A DNA stretch of 64,000 bases, taken from NCBI GenBank assembly GCA_024684515.1, contig JAIKWS010000086.1, positions 1 to 64,000 on the forward strand. The letters are read 5' to 3'. The stretch is from Prevotella sp. (lineage in GTDB: Bacteria > Bacteroidota > Bacteroidia > Bacteroidales > Bacteroidaceae). How positions within the stretch are numbered: the first letter of the stretch is position 1; every line of letters begins with the position of its first letter. The notes under the pieces were generated by a model that saw only the letters and a program-made list of their open reading frames with translations, was not told the DNA's origin and searched no databases. Of this stretch, positions 56,876 through 64,000 are shown piece by piece. Made by a program: the position numbers and the translations under genes.

Positions 56876-56963
56876 TTTTTCCCAAGGCGGGAAAAATATT
56901 TTCCTAGGCAGGGAAAAAATATTCCCAAGGCGGGAAAAATAATCCCACAGGCAGAGTAAAAAA
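56876..56963. repeat. palindromic array of about 22-bp units, CCCAAGGCGGG type
   Basis: Cores CCCAAGGCGG (56881), CCTAGGCAGG (56903), CCCAAGGCGG (56924) and CCCACAGGCA (56944) sit between T tracts and A tracts, spaced 22, 21 and 20 bp apart. The unit design is the same as at 29.75 and 33.49 kb, but with a different core. Confidence 0.75.
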
Positions 56964-57223
56964 TCTCTGTGGCTATCCAGGAAATATCGCTGGACAGAAA
57001 TGTTGGGATTCTTTATCTTGCTAGTTTGAGAAATCCTGCTGACAAGCGCTCTGTCAGCAGGATGGTTGTTATGATGGATGGAGCTTGGCTGAATTGCATG
57101 GATGTGACGCTCTGTGTAGTGTCTTACTTCTGTATCATAGTCCTCCTACCTTCAAACAAAACTTCCTGTCCTAGGTGGGTAAGTGGGTATGTGGGTAACC
57201 ACTGGGAAAAAGAGAATGACCTC

Positions 57224-57388
57224 CTTCTAGCCTGCTTCTAGCCTGCTTCTAGGCTCCTTCTAGGCTCCTTCTAGCCTGCTTCTAGCCTCCTTCTAGGCTG
57301 CTTCTAGCCTGCTTCTAGCCTGCTTCTAGCCTGCTTCTAGCCTCCTTCTAGCCTCCTTCTAGCCTCCTTCTAGCCTGCTTCTAGGCTC
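57224..57388. repeat. minisatellite: 15 copies of an 11-bp unit
   Basis: The unit CTTCTAGCCTG (variants GGCTC, CCTCC) occurs 15 times without gaps at exactly 11-bp spacing. Every copy keeps CTTCTAG. It is in a non-coding convergent region. Confidence 0.95.
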
Positions 57389-57583
57389 CTGTCGGAGTAT
57401 GGCTAGAGCGAGAGTGAAAGGAGAGTGAGGCGAAGGAAGACGATGAGTGTATCGACTTATAGCTCCTTTCGATGAGTTACAAGGAGATTTCAGGCAGAAT
57501 CCGAGTCGAATTCTGGCAGAATTCTCAATGAGGGTGATGGGGAGGCTTTTTTTCCGAATCCTACCTGTTCGTCCCTGGATAGG

Positions 57584-58729
57584 CTAGAAGATGCGCTTGG
57601 TGATGCGGATATTGAGTACGGGAAACGCCTTGAAATGATTGATGATGTTGATATAGTCACCTACTTTTCCGCGTACATTCTTGACATCGTTCACCAGGTC
57701 AGTGCCATCGTGGGTTACCACCTCGGGTGTTCCTCCCCAGAACATGGCTCCGCAGTCGAAGGATATTTGCCAGCTATCGTCGTTCTTGAACAGTTGTCCG
57801 CCATAGCCAAAGCCGAGGTAAGGCTTATAACGATTGGCGTAGACAAAGGCTTTCACCATCGCGTTCTCGTCAGGTACCATTCTATATGGCGATCCTTTGG
57901 CTATCATCACGTCTCCCTTGTGGTGTATGATGTCTCCTTCAGCATAATAGTCATCGCCTATGAACTGGTCGTAGGGTGAAACGACATCCTCTTCGTAGAG
58001 CACATCTTCCGTATAGTCGCCAATGTGGATGCTCATCTGTCCGTAGCTGAGGAACTTGCTCTTCAGGTCAATCTGGCTCGATGGGTCGTTGAGATAGATA
58101 TCCGAGCCGTTCAGGTTGATGATAGGCAGGTCGTTGGCGGCTTTATAATACAATTGATTATACACGTTGACGGCAACCAGCGAGGGCATGTCCTTTATCG
58201 TGTTCACGGCTTTGCCAACCTGTCTGTTGCCACCATAGACGCCAGCTGTGATGTGCCAGTGCTTATTACGAAACGGCTTGATGTCTACCATCAGCTTCCA
58301 GTTCCAGTAGGTTGGCATGCCATCCATGATGACTTCGTTGTCCACCTTATAGCCCATGAGGTCCTCCAGCATGCCGGAGAGACGTTCGAATTTCGACTGG
58401 CTCTCAGCAGGATTGTCACCTACATCCACACCAAAATGCATGGCCTGCTTGAAGTGGGGCATAAAGGCATAGCCAGCCCTGAGGGCAAAGGTGTTGTTGA
58501 GTGGCATGGAGACGTCAAAGCCAATGCCCGTGCTGCCCATTGTCAGCGAGAGGTCCAGGTGCTTGAAGGCATCCGTCATCGTCAGAGCGGCCTTCTCCAG
58601 CGTAGGCCATTCAGCAGGTGCCTGTTGCTTCCAGAAGGTAGGCAGCGTGTCGTTGGCATTTTCTCCTTCGGGCATGGCGAAGGATACAGTGGCATAGGCT
58701 ATTGTCAGCAGCAGAAGAAATCTTCTCAT
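57584..58729 (-). CDS. exported, probably outer-membrane, protein of unknown function
   Basis: This 381-residue protein has a signal peptide (about 1-18, ending VSFAMP). The chain then alternates beta-strand-like segments with glycine/aromatic turns (SLTMGSTGIGFDVSMPLNN, FALRAGYAFMPHF, YKPYLGFGYGGQLF). It ends in ITKRIF, with a C-terminal Phe as in many outer-membrane barrels. I do not recognise the family. It is a single gene facing the tRNA/purB region, with a promoter box at 58765-58772. Confidence 0.72.
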   Translation of the reverse strand: MRRFLLLLTIAYATVSFAMPEGENANDTLPTFWKQQAPAEWPTLEKAALTMTDAFKHLDLSLTMGSTGIGFDVSMPLNNTFALRAGYAFMPHFKQAMHFGVDVGDNPAESQSKFERLSGMLEDLMGYKVDNEVIMDGMPTYWNWKLMVDIKPFRNKHWHITAGVYGGNRQVGKAVNTIKDMPSLVAVNVYNQLYYKAANDLPIINLNGSDIYLNDPSSQIDLKSKFLSYGQMSIHIGDYTEDVLYEEDVVSPYDQFIGDDYYAEGDIIHHKGDVMIAKGSPYRMVPDENAMVKAFVYANRYKPYLGFGYGGQLFKNDDSWQISFDCGAMFWGGTPEVVTHDGTDLVNDVKNVRGKVGDYINIINHFKAFPVLNIRITKRIF

Positions 58730-58764
58730 TATCTATTATTCCCGTTTCATTACTATAACGGGTG

Positions 58765-58772
58765 CAAAATTA
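58765..58772 (-). promoter_or_regulatory. -7 promoter box for the 57584 gene
   Basis: TAATTTTG followed by CACCC on the minus strand, 35 bp before the start codon. Confidence 0.6.
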
Positions 58773-58949
58773 TTAAATAAAGATGAGATGACCAAAAGAA
58801 AGGACGCGTTTTTTGTGGATGATGCTGATTTTTTGATGTTTCGTGGCCTTTCCTCCCGTTGTTGACCTCTTTTCGTCGTTTGTAACTCTTTTTTTCCTTT
58901 TCAGATGAAAAAAACTTGGAAAAAATTTGGTGGATTGTATTTTTCTCAC

Positions 58950-58957
58950 TACCTTTG
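58950..58957 (+). promoter_or_regulatory. -7 promoter box for tRNA-Val
   Basis: TACCTTTG followed by CACCC, 22 bp before the tRNA. Confidence 0.65.
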
Positions 58958-58979
58958 CACCCGCTTAGCAGAAAGCTAG

Positions 58980-59054
58980 GGGCGTTTAGCTCAGTTGGTT
59001 TAGAGCATCTGCCTTACAAGCAGAGGGTCGGCGGTTCGAATCCGTCAACGCCCA
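58980..59054 (+). tRNA. tRNA-Val (anticodon TAC)
   Basis: The 75-nt cloverleaf has acceptor arms GGGCGTT and AACGCCC, a D-arm containing AGCTCAGTTGG, an anticodon loop CTTACAA flanked by TCTGC/GCAGA giving anticodon TAC, and a T-arm GGCGGTTCGAATCCGTC. The discriminator is A and CCA is not encoded. It shares a short leader with purB downstream. Confidence 0.96.
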
Positions 59055-59114
59055 CATCGGAATAAATATTGTGTGTTGCGGCAATGCCGCAACAATTTGT
59101 TTGAAAGACAAAAG

Positions 59115-60488
59115 ATGGAACTAACAGCACTTACAGCCGTTTCGCCTATTGACGGCCGCTACCGTGGAAAGACAGCCCCCTTGTCCGAGTATTTTTCGGA
59201 ATATGCACTTGTACGATATCGCGTACGGGTGGAAATCGAATATTTTATCGCACTCTGTGAGTTGCCGCTGCCTCAGCTGGCAACCTTCCCGCATGAGCTG
59301 TTTGAGACGCTGCGTGACATCTACCGTAAGATGACACCTGAGGATGCACAGCGTGTGAAGGACATTGAGGCCATCACCAATCACGATGTCAAGGCTGTGG
59401 AGTATTTCATCAAGGAGCGTTTCGACCTCCTGGCTGCCCAGTCCTCCTGTCTCGCCCCTGGTGCCATGGAGGGCTACAAGAACTTCGTGCATTTCGGACT
59501 AACCTCGCAGGATATCAACAATACCTCCGTCCCCCTGTCCCTGAAAGAGGCTGTCGAGGAGGTGTATATCCCCCTGCTGGAAGAGCTGATAGAGCAGCTC
59601 AACGACTATGCTCAGGAATGGCGCAACGTGCCGATGCTGGCCCGCACACACGGACAGCCGGCATCGCCCACACGGCTGGGAAAGGAAGTCATGGTGTATG
59701 TCTATAGGCTCGAGGAGCAGTTGCGTACCCTGAAGGAATGTCCCTTTACGGCAAAGTTCGGGGGTGCCACGGGCAATTTCAATGCCCATCATGTGGCCTA
59801 TCCGGCCATCGACTGGAAACTGTTTGCTGACCATTTCGTTGCCGACTATCTCGGACTGGAACGTGAACAATACACTACACAGATATCCAACTACGACCAT
59901 CTGGCCGCTTTGCTTGATGCACTGCGTCGCATCAATACGATTGTCATCGATCTGGATCGCGACTTCTGGCTCTATATATCGATGGACTACTTCAAGCAGC
60001 GTATCAAGGCGGGTGAGGTAGGCTCCAGTGCCATGCCCCATAAGGTGAACCCCATCGACTATGAGAACTCAGAGGGCAACCTGGGAATGGCAAATGCCGT
60101 GCTGGCGTTCCTGGCACAGAAGCTGCCGGTCAGCCGCCTGCAGCGTGACCTCACCGATTCTACCGTGCTGCGCAACGTTGGCGTTCCACTTGGGCATGCA
60201 CTCATCGCTTTCCAGAGCACACTGAAAGGCTTGCGCAAGCTCATACTCAACGAGGAGAAGCTGCAGCAGGACCTCGACAATACATGGCCCGTGGTGGCGG
60301 AGGCCATCCAGACCATCTTGCGTCGTGAGGGCTATCCCAATCCTTACGAGACACTGAAGCAACTCACACGAACAAATGAAAAGATTACACAGGAGTCGAT
60401 AAGGACATTCATACAGACCCTGAACGTCTCACCGCAGGTGAAGGCAGAACTGGAACAGATTACACCAGTTTCATATACAGGTGTATAG
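59115..60488 (+). CDS. purB: adenylosuccinate lyase
   Basis: PurB cleaves SAICAR and adenylosuccinate in purine synthesis. The start at 59115 (MELTALTAVSPIDGRYRGKT) gives 457 residues, the length of the E. coli-type enzyme. The superfamily signature GSSAMPHKVNPIDYENSEGN is present, the catalytic His lies in ARTHGQPASPT, and HFGLTSQDINNTS is also seen. It starts 60 bp after tRNA-Val. With purF and guaB it is one of three purine genes in the window. Confidence 0.96.
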   Translation: MELTALTAVSPIDGRYRGKTAPLSEYFSEYALVRYRVRVEIEYFIALCELPLPQLATFPHELFETLRDIYRKMTPEDAQRVKDIEAITNHDVKAVEYFIKERFDLLAAQSSCLAPGAMEGYKNFVHFGLTSQDINNTSVPLSLKEAVEEVYIPLLEELIEQLNDYAQEWRNVPMLARTHGQPASPTRLGKEVMVYVYRLEEQLRTLKECPFTAKFGGATGNFNAHHVAYPAIDWKLFADHFVADYLGLEREQYTTQISNYDHLAALLDALRRINTIVIDLDRDFWLYISMDYFKQRIKAGEVGSSAMPHKVNPIDYENSEGNLGMANAVLAFLAQKLPVSRLQRDLTDSTVLRNVGVPLGHALIAFQSTLKGLRKLILNEEKLQQDLDNTWPVVAEAIQTILRREGYPNPYETLKQLTRTNEKITQESIRTFIQTLNVSPQVKAELEQITPVSYTGV

Positions 60489-60576
60489 TATAAATTAACA
60501 CAGCTTTTTTACAGACAGAATTTCAACAATTAGAAAACACTAGCCGCGAGGCTGAAATTAACACAGTATTAAAATT

Positions 60577-61986
60577 ATGGAATCAGAAAACGAAAAGACT
60601 CAGGATCAGCTCCATGAAGAACAGGGAGCTAGCCGTGAAGGCTCACAGAAAGACTTTCGTCCCGTAGGACGCTCTCCAAGACCACGTATTCATACTACTC
60701 CAAGGTCGACAGACAGCTCGTACGAGCGTCCGTCGTACAACCGTAGATCCTATAATAGCGACGAGGGGGCTTTCCGTCCCGAGGGATTTGGTGCCTCTCT
60801 GCAAGGGGGAGCTCCGCAGCGTCCCTATCGTGCGCGTACCAATTATAATAATAATGGTGGGGGCTATGGACAGTCACGCCAGCAGGGCTATCAGTCACGT
60901 CAGCAGGGCGGCTATCGTCCTCGCTACAACCAGGAGGGTGACCCACAGCAGGGCTACCAGCCACGTCCTCGCTACAATCAGGAGGGGGACCCACAGCAGG
61001 GCTATCAGCCACGTCAACGCTACAATCAGGAGGGGGACCCACAGCAGGGCTACCAGCAGCGTCCACGCTATGGACAGGGACAGTATCGTCAGCAGCAGGG
61101 TGGCTATGGACAGCGCTCTTACAACAACAACAGGGGCTATGCTCCCTATAAGCCCTATGGACAGCAGGGACAGAAACCACGCAGGCAGCATACGGCTGAC
61201 TACGATCCCAATGCCAAGTATTCGCAGAAGAAGCGTATCGAGTACAGGGAGCAGAATTTCGACCCCAATGAGCCTATCCGCCTGAATAAGTTCCTGGCCA
61301 ATGCCGGCGTCTGCAGCCGTCGTGAGGCGGATGAGTTCATACAGGCTGGTGTGGTTTCCGTCAATGGACAGGTGGTCACCGAACTGGGTACCAAGGTGAT
61401 GAGAACGGACGAGGTGCGCTTCCACGAGGAGCCGGTATCGCTGGAGAAGAAGGTGTACGTGCTGCTGAACAAGCCAAAGGACTATGTCACCACCAGCGAC
61501 GACCCACAGCAGCGTAAGACCGTCATGGACCTGGTCAAGGATGCATGCCCGGAGCGGATCTATCCTGTGGGACGCCTAGACCGTAACACCACAGGCGTGC
61601 TGCTGCTCACCAACGATGGCGATATGGCTTCGAAACTCACACATCCCAAATATCTGAAGAAGAAAATATATCATGTCTATCTCGATCGCAACGCTACGGC
61701 ACACGATCTGCAGCAGATAGCAGAGGGCGTCACCCTCGACGATGGAGAGATCCGTGCAGACGATGTGCAGTATGCATCGCCTACCGACAAGAAACAGGTG
61801 GGCATAGAGATCCACTCGGGCAAGAACCGCATCGTGAGACGTATCTTCGAGTCACTAGGATATAAGGTGACAAAACTCGACAGGGTGCAGTTTGCCGGAC
61901 TCACCAAGAGAGGACTGAAAAGGGGCGACTGGCGCTACCTCACTGAAGAGGAGGTCGACAGGCTCCGCATGGGATCATACGAATAA
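60577..61986 (+). CDS. RluB/RsuA-type pseudouridine synthase with a long disordered N-terminus
   Basis: The C-terminal half is a standard enzyme that isomerises a uridine in rRNA. It has an S4 RNA-binding domain at about 230-275 (IRLNKFLANAGVCSRREADE), the catalytic aspartate in YPVGRLDRNTTGVLLLTNDG and a C-terminal HSGKNRIVRRIFESLGYKV. The first 225 residues are very different: low complexity, rich in Arg, Gln, Gly, Tyr and Asn, including three perfect-length copies of a 16-residue unit (RYNQEGDPQQGYQPRP-like, residues 116-163). Such a tail suggests RNA binding or condensate behaviour, by analogy with RG/Y-rich proteins. asnS follows 27 bp downstream. Confidence 0.9.
   Translation: MESENEKTQDQLHEEQGASREGSQKDFRPVGRSPRPRIHTTPRSTDSSYERPSYNRRSYNSDEGAFRPEGFGASLQGGAPQRPYRARTNYNNNGGGYGQSRQQGYQSRQQGGYRPRYNQEGDPQQGYQPRPRYNQEGDPQQGYQPRQRYNQEGDPQQGYQQRPRYGQGQYRQQQGGYGQRSYNNNRGYAPYKPYGQQGQKPRRQHTADYDPNAKYSQKKRIEYREQNFDPNEPIRLNKFLANAGVCSRREADEFIQAGVVSVNGQVVTELGTKVMRTDEVRFHEEPVSLEKKVYVLLNKPKDYVTTSDDPQQRKTVMDLVKDACPERIYPVGRLDRNTTGVLLLTNDGDMASKLTHPKYLKKKIYHVYLDRNATAHDLQQIAEGVTLDDGEIRADDVQYASPTDKKQVGIEIHSGKNRIVRRIFESLGYKVTKLDRVQFAGLTKRGLKRGDWRYLTEEEVDRLRMGSYE
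60922..61065 (+). repeat. three 48-bp tandem repeats in the pseudouridine synthase gene
   Basis: Copies at 60922-60969, 60970-61017 and 61018-61065 encode the 16-residue unit with few substitutions. The surrounding codons for QQGGYxxR are looser versions of it. Confidence 0.9.
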
Positions 61987-62013
61987 GACTGCTTTGGCAT
62001 ATTTATATTAGAA

Positions 62014-63471
62014 ATGAAAAGGACAAAAATTATTGACGTGCTGAACAGCACAACCTATGGACAGCAGGTATGCGTGAAAGGGTGGGTGCGTACGCATCGT
62101 AGCAGTAAGGCCGTCGATTTCATTGCACTCAACGATGGCTCTACCATCAAGAACGTTCAGATTGTTGTCGATCCGGAGCTGCCTGTTAAGGGCACGATGG
62201 GGGAGGTGTCTCTCAAGGATGTGACAACGGGGGCCTGTGTCGCCGTACTGGGTACGCTCGTGGAGAGCCCGGCAGCAGGACAGCCGTCTGAGATACAGGC
62301 TACGGAGATCGTGATCTACGGACTCTGCGACAATACATACCCCATGCAGAAGAAGGGACAGAGCTTCGAGGTCATGCGCAAGAATGCACATCTGCGCTTG
62401 CGTACCAATACTTTCGGGGCTGTGATGCGCATACGCCACAATATGGCCATCGCCATCCACACCTATTTCCATGAGCATGGATTCTTCTATTTCCATACAC
62501 CACTGATCACAGCCTCCGACTGTGAAGGGGCTGGGAATATGTTCCAGGTGACTACCAAAAACCTCTATGACCTGAAGAAGGACGACGAGGGACGTATCAT
62601 CTATGATGACGATTTCTTCGGAGAACAGACCTCCCTCACCGTATCGGGACAGCTGGAAGGCGAGCTGGGGGCAACGGCACTAGGAGCCATCTATACGTTT
62701 GGACCTACTTTCCGGGCTGAGAACAGCAACACACCACGACATCTGGCTGAGTTCTGGATGATAGAGCCCGAGGTGGCCTTCCTCGACCAGGAGGGACTGA
62801 TGGACCTCGAAGAGGACTTTATCAAGTATTGTGTCCGATGGGCATTGGAACATTGCAAGGACGACCTGGCCTTCCTCAATCAGATGATCGACAAGACGCT
62901 GCTGGCACGACTCGAAGGGGTGCTCAAGGATACCTTTGTACGTCTGCCATATACCGAAGGCATCAATATCCTGCAGGAAGCCATCAAGAATGGCAGGAAA
63001 TTCGAGTTCCCATGCCAGTGGGGCGATGACCTCGCCTCGGAGCACGAGCGCTACCTCGTGGAGGAGCATTTCAAGAAGCCGGTCATCATGACCGACTATC
63101 CCTCGGCCATCAAAGCGTTCTACATGAAGCAGAATCAGGCAGGAACAGACACAGGGTCCAGCATCGGATATCGCGGGGCTGTGGCACCAGGACCTACCAT
63201 GCAGGGCACCGATGTGCTCTTCCCGCAGATAGGAGAGATTATCGGAGGATCGGTACGTGAGGAGAACTACGACAAGCTGATGGCGGAAATCAACAGCCGC
63301 GACATGGAGACAGACAAGCTGTGGTGGTATCTCGACACACGCAAGTATGGCAGCTGCCCACACGCAGGCTTCGGACTGGGCTTCGAGCGACTCATACTCT
63401 TTGTGACAGGCATGCAGAACATACGCGACGTCATTCCTTTCCCACGTACGCCAAAGAGTGCGGAATTCTAA
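62014..63471 (+). CDS. asnS: asparaginyl-tRNA synthetase
   Basis: AsnS charges tRNA-Asn. The 485 residues hold an N-terminal OB-fold ([24 protein letters not shown]) and a class IIb catalytic domain: motif 1 near [20 protein letters not shown], motif 2 [21 protein letters not shown], motif 3 [16 protein letters not shown]. The [10 protein letters not shown] element favours Asn over Asp specificity. It directly follows the pseudouridine synthase gene and ends before a promoter-rich gap. Confidence 0.95.
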   Translation: MKRTKIIDVLNSTTYGQQVCVKGWVRTHRSSKAVDFIALNDGSTIKNVQIVVDPELPVKGTMGEVSLKDVTTGACVAVLGTLVESPAAGQPSEIQATEIVIYGLCDNTYPMQKKGQSFEVMRKNAHLRLRTNTFGAVMRIRHNMAIAIHTYFHEHGFFYFHTPLITASDCEGAGNMFQVTTKNLYDLKKDDEGRIIYDDDFFGEQTSLTVSGQLEGELGATALGAIYTFGPTFRAENSNTPRHLAEFWMIEPEVAFLDQEGLMDLEEDFIKYCVRWALEHCKDDLAFLNQMIDKTLLARLEGVLKDTFVRLPYTEGINILQEAIKNGRKFEFPCQWGDDLASEHERYLVEEHFKKPVIMTDYPSAIKAFYMKQNQAGTDTGSSIGYRGAVAPGPTMQGTDVLFPQIGEIIGGSVREENYDKLMAEINSRDMETDKLWWYLDTRKYGSCPHAGFGLGFERLILFVTGMQNIRDVIPFPRTPKSAEF

Positions 63472-63511
63472 AAAAAATAACGAAAAATTTGCTTATTTAA
63501 AAGAAAACAAC

Positions 63512-63519
63512 TATCTTTG
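63512..63519 (+). promoter_or_regulatory. -7 promoter box before the 32-codon frame
   Basis: TATCTTTG followed by CACGC, 30 bp before ATG 63550. Confidence 0.6.
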
Positions 63520-63549
63520 CACGCAAATTGCGTAAAAGAAAGGAGATAT

Positions 63550-63648
63550 ATGGTAAGAAACGTAGTTCAAAACGCTAGTATCTACAAGTATCAGCACCCC
63601 GCCAGCTGGAGGAAACAAAGGCTTAAACGGGCGATACTCTATGGGTAA
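63550..63648 (+). CDS. possible 32-residue basic peptide
   Basis: The frame from ATG 63550 encodes MVRNVVQNASIYKY... ending QRLKRAILYG, with 8 Lys/Arg and no Asp or Glu. It is preceded by a promoter box and by AAAGGAGATAT, an unusually good Shine-Dalgarno for a Bacteroidetes, 5-8 nt before the ATG. No family is recognised. It could instead be part of a small RNA or leader. Confidence 0.4.
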   Translation: MVRNVVQNASIYKYQHPASWRKQRLKRAILYG

Positions 63649-63737
63649 TTTGGCATGAAAAGTCCTGCAAAAGGTAATTTTTTTACGTTTTTCAAAAAAA
63701 ATGTTCAAAATTATTTGCAAGATTACGGATTTATGCC

Positions 63738-63745
63738 TATATTTG
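63738..63745 (+). promoter_or_regulatory. -7 promoter box for the second SCKDYDD lipoprotein
   Basis: TATATTTG followed by CACCC, about 110 bp before ATG 63856. Confidence 0.65.
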
Positions 63746-63855
63746 CACCCAAATTGTGGCTCTATGCATGAGGCGCAATAGAGAAATGTGAATGAAGTGA
63801 TAGACAAAGAACGTTAAACAAATTTATTTTTATTACTAATTTTAATTTTAATCGT

Positions 63856-64000
63856 ATGAAAAAAAGATTAATGAGTAAATTCCTAATGGGAGCACTTGTG
63901 GTGCTTACCATGGGTGTATTCTCGTCTTGTAAAGACTACGATGACGATATCAACGCAAATACTGCGTTGATTAAGACGTTGCAGTCTCAGGTAGACGCGC
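63856..64000 (+). CDS. SCKDYDD-type surface lipoprotein, 5' part only
   Basis: The 48 visible codons encode a lipoprotein signal (MKKRLMSKFLMGALVVLTMG, then FSSC) with lipidated Cys25, then KDYDDDINANTALIKTLQSQ, the start of a coiled coil. The signal, lipobox and following DYDD match the protein encoded at 49202, so this is a paralogue. The gene runs off the window. Confidence 0.85.
   Translation, partial: MKKRLMSKFLMGALVVLTMGVFSSCKDYDDDINANTALIKTLQSQVDA

Larger units (their letters stand above)
56504..57583. other. 1.08-kb convergent intergenic region with repeats
   Basis: It holds the terminator of the MBG gene, a palindromic 22-bp-type array (56876-56963) and a 15-copy 11-bp minisatellite (57224-57388). 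The remaining sequence shows no credible gene: a 90-codon frame at 56969-57241 runs into the minisatellite and has no family features. Confidence 0.7.
63472..63855. other. 384-bp region with two promoters and a possible tiny gene
   Basis: Two promoter boxes (63512 and 63738) lie in this gap, one before a 32-codon frame and one before the lipoprotein gene at 63856. No terminator is obvious after asnS. Confidence 0.6.

Noticed and set aside
56969..57241. A 90-codon frame before the 11-bp minisatellite
   Set aside because: It ends within the repeats, has no promoter, and the product shows no recognisable fold.
57224..57388. Possible CRISPR array or coding repeat
   Set aside because: The 11-bp units are contiguous without spacers and change frame every copy.

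Overview
The window looks like a chromosomal segment of a Prevotella-like member of the Bacteroidales. The supporting signs are the Bacteroidetes -7 promoter element TAnnTTTG in front of many genes, a type III glutamine synthetase, the DapL route to diaminopimelate, an OstA-like/SurA outer-membrane operon, a BlaI/M56-TonB pair, and lipoproteins that mature at an SCKDYDD motif. No prophage, rRNA operon or CRISPR array is visible. The only clear mobile-element trace is the 3' end of a group II intron at the left edge.

Layout. (1) 1-24.5 kb is a nitrogen-assimilation block. On the minus strand are glnN, dapL, dapF, gltD and gltB. Divergently, on the plus strand, are a PII protein, AmtB, a small porin, a ThiD-like/AraC fusion with pdxS-pdxT, then pyrG-purF-carA-carB(half)-asnB. 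Almost every enzyme here makes glutamine or glutamate, or spends glutamine as nitrogen donor. (2) 24.5-29.4 kb holds a frameshifted BCCT transporter, an EamA-type transporter behind a duplicated promoter repeat, and a secreted histidine phosphatase. (3) 30-33.4 kb holds a small periplasmic protein, an orphan sensor kinase, and a BlaI repressor with an M56 peptidase carrying a TonB-like tail; three evenly phased operators precede blaI. (4) 33.7-49 kb is housekeeping: yceD-rpmF-fabH, era, clpP-clpX-recQ, and guaB-PPIase-surA-ostA-small membrane protein-mutL. (5) 49-58.7 kb is a cell-surface region: a 1000-residue coiled-coil lipoprotein paired with an OmpA-type protein, a 1010-residue protein with eight MBG-type repeats, and an unrecognised outer-membrane protein. 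(6) 58.9-64 kb carries tRNA-Val, purB, a pseudouridine synthase with a long Arg/Gln/Gly/Tyr-rich tail, asnS, and the start of a second SCKDYDD lipoprotein.

The most unusual items are these. The ThiD-like/AraC fusion has lost its kinase signature and sits directly upstream of the PLP synthase genes, so it is a candidate vitamin-sensing regulator. CarB ends exactly at the boundary between its two synthetase halves. A family of palindromic intergenic arrays with a period of about 22 bp occurs at four places. The blaI promoter carries three operators spaced two helical turns apart. Functions are assigned by recognising family motifs in the translated sequence; no database search was run.
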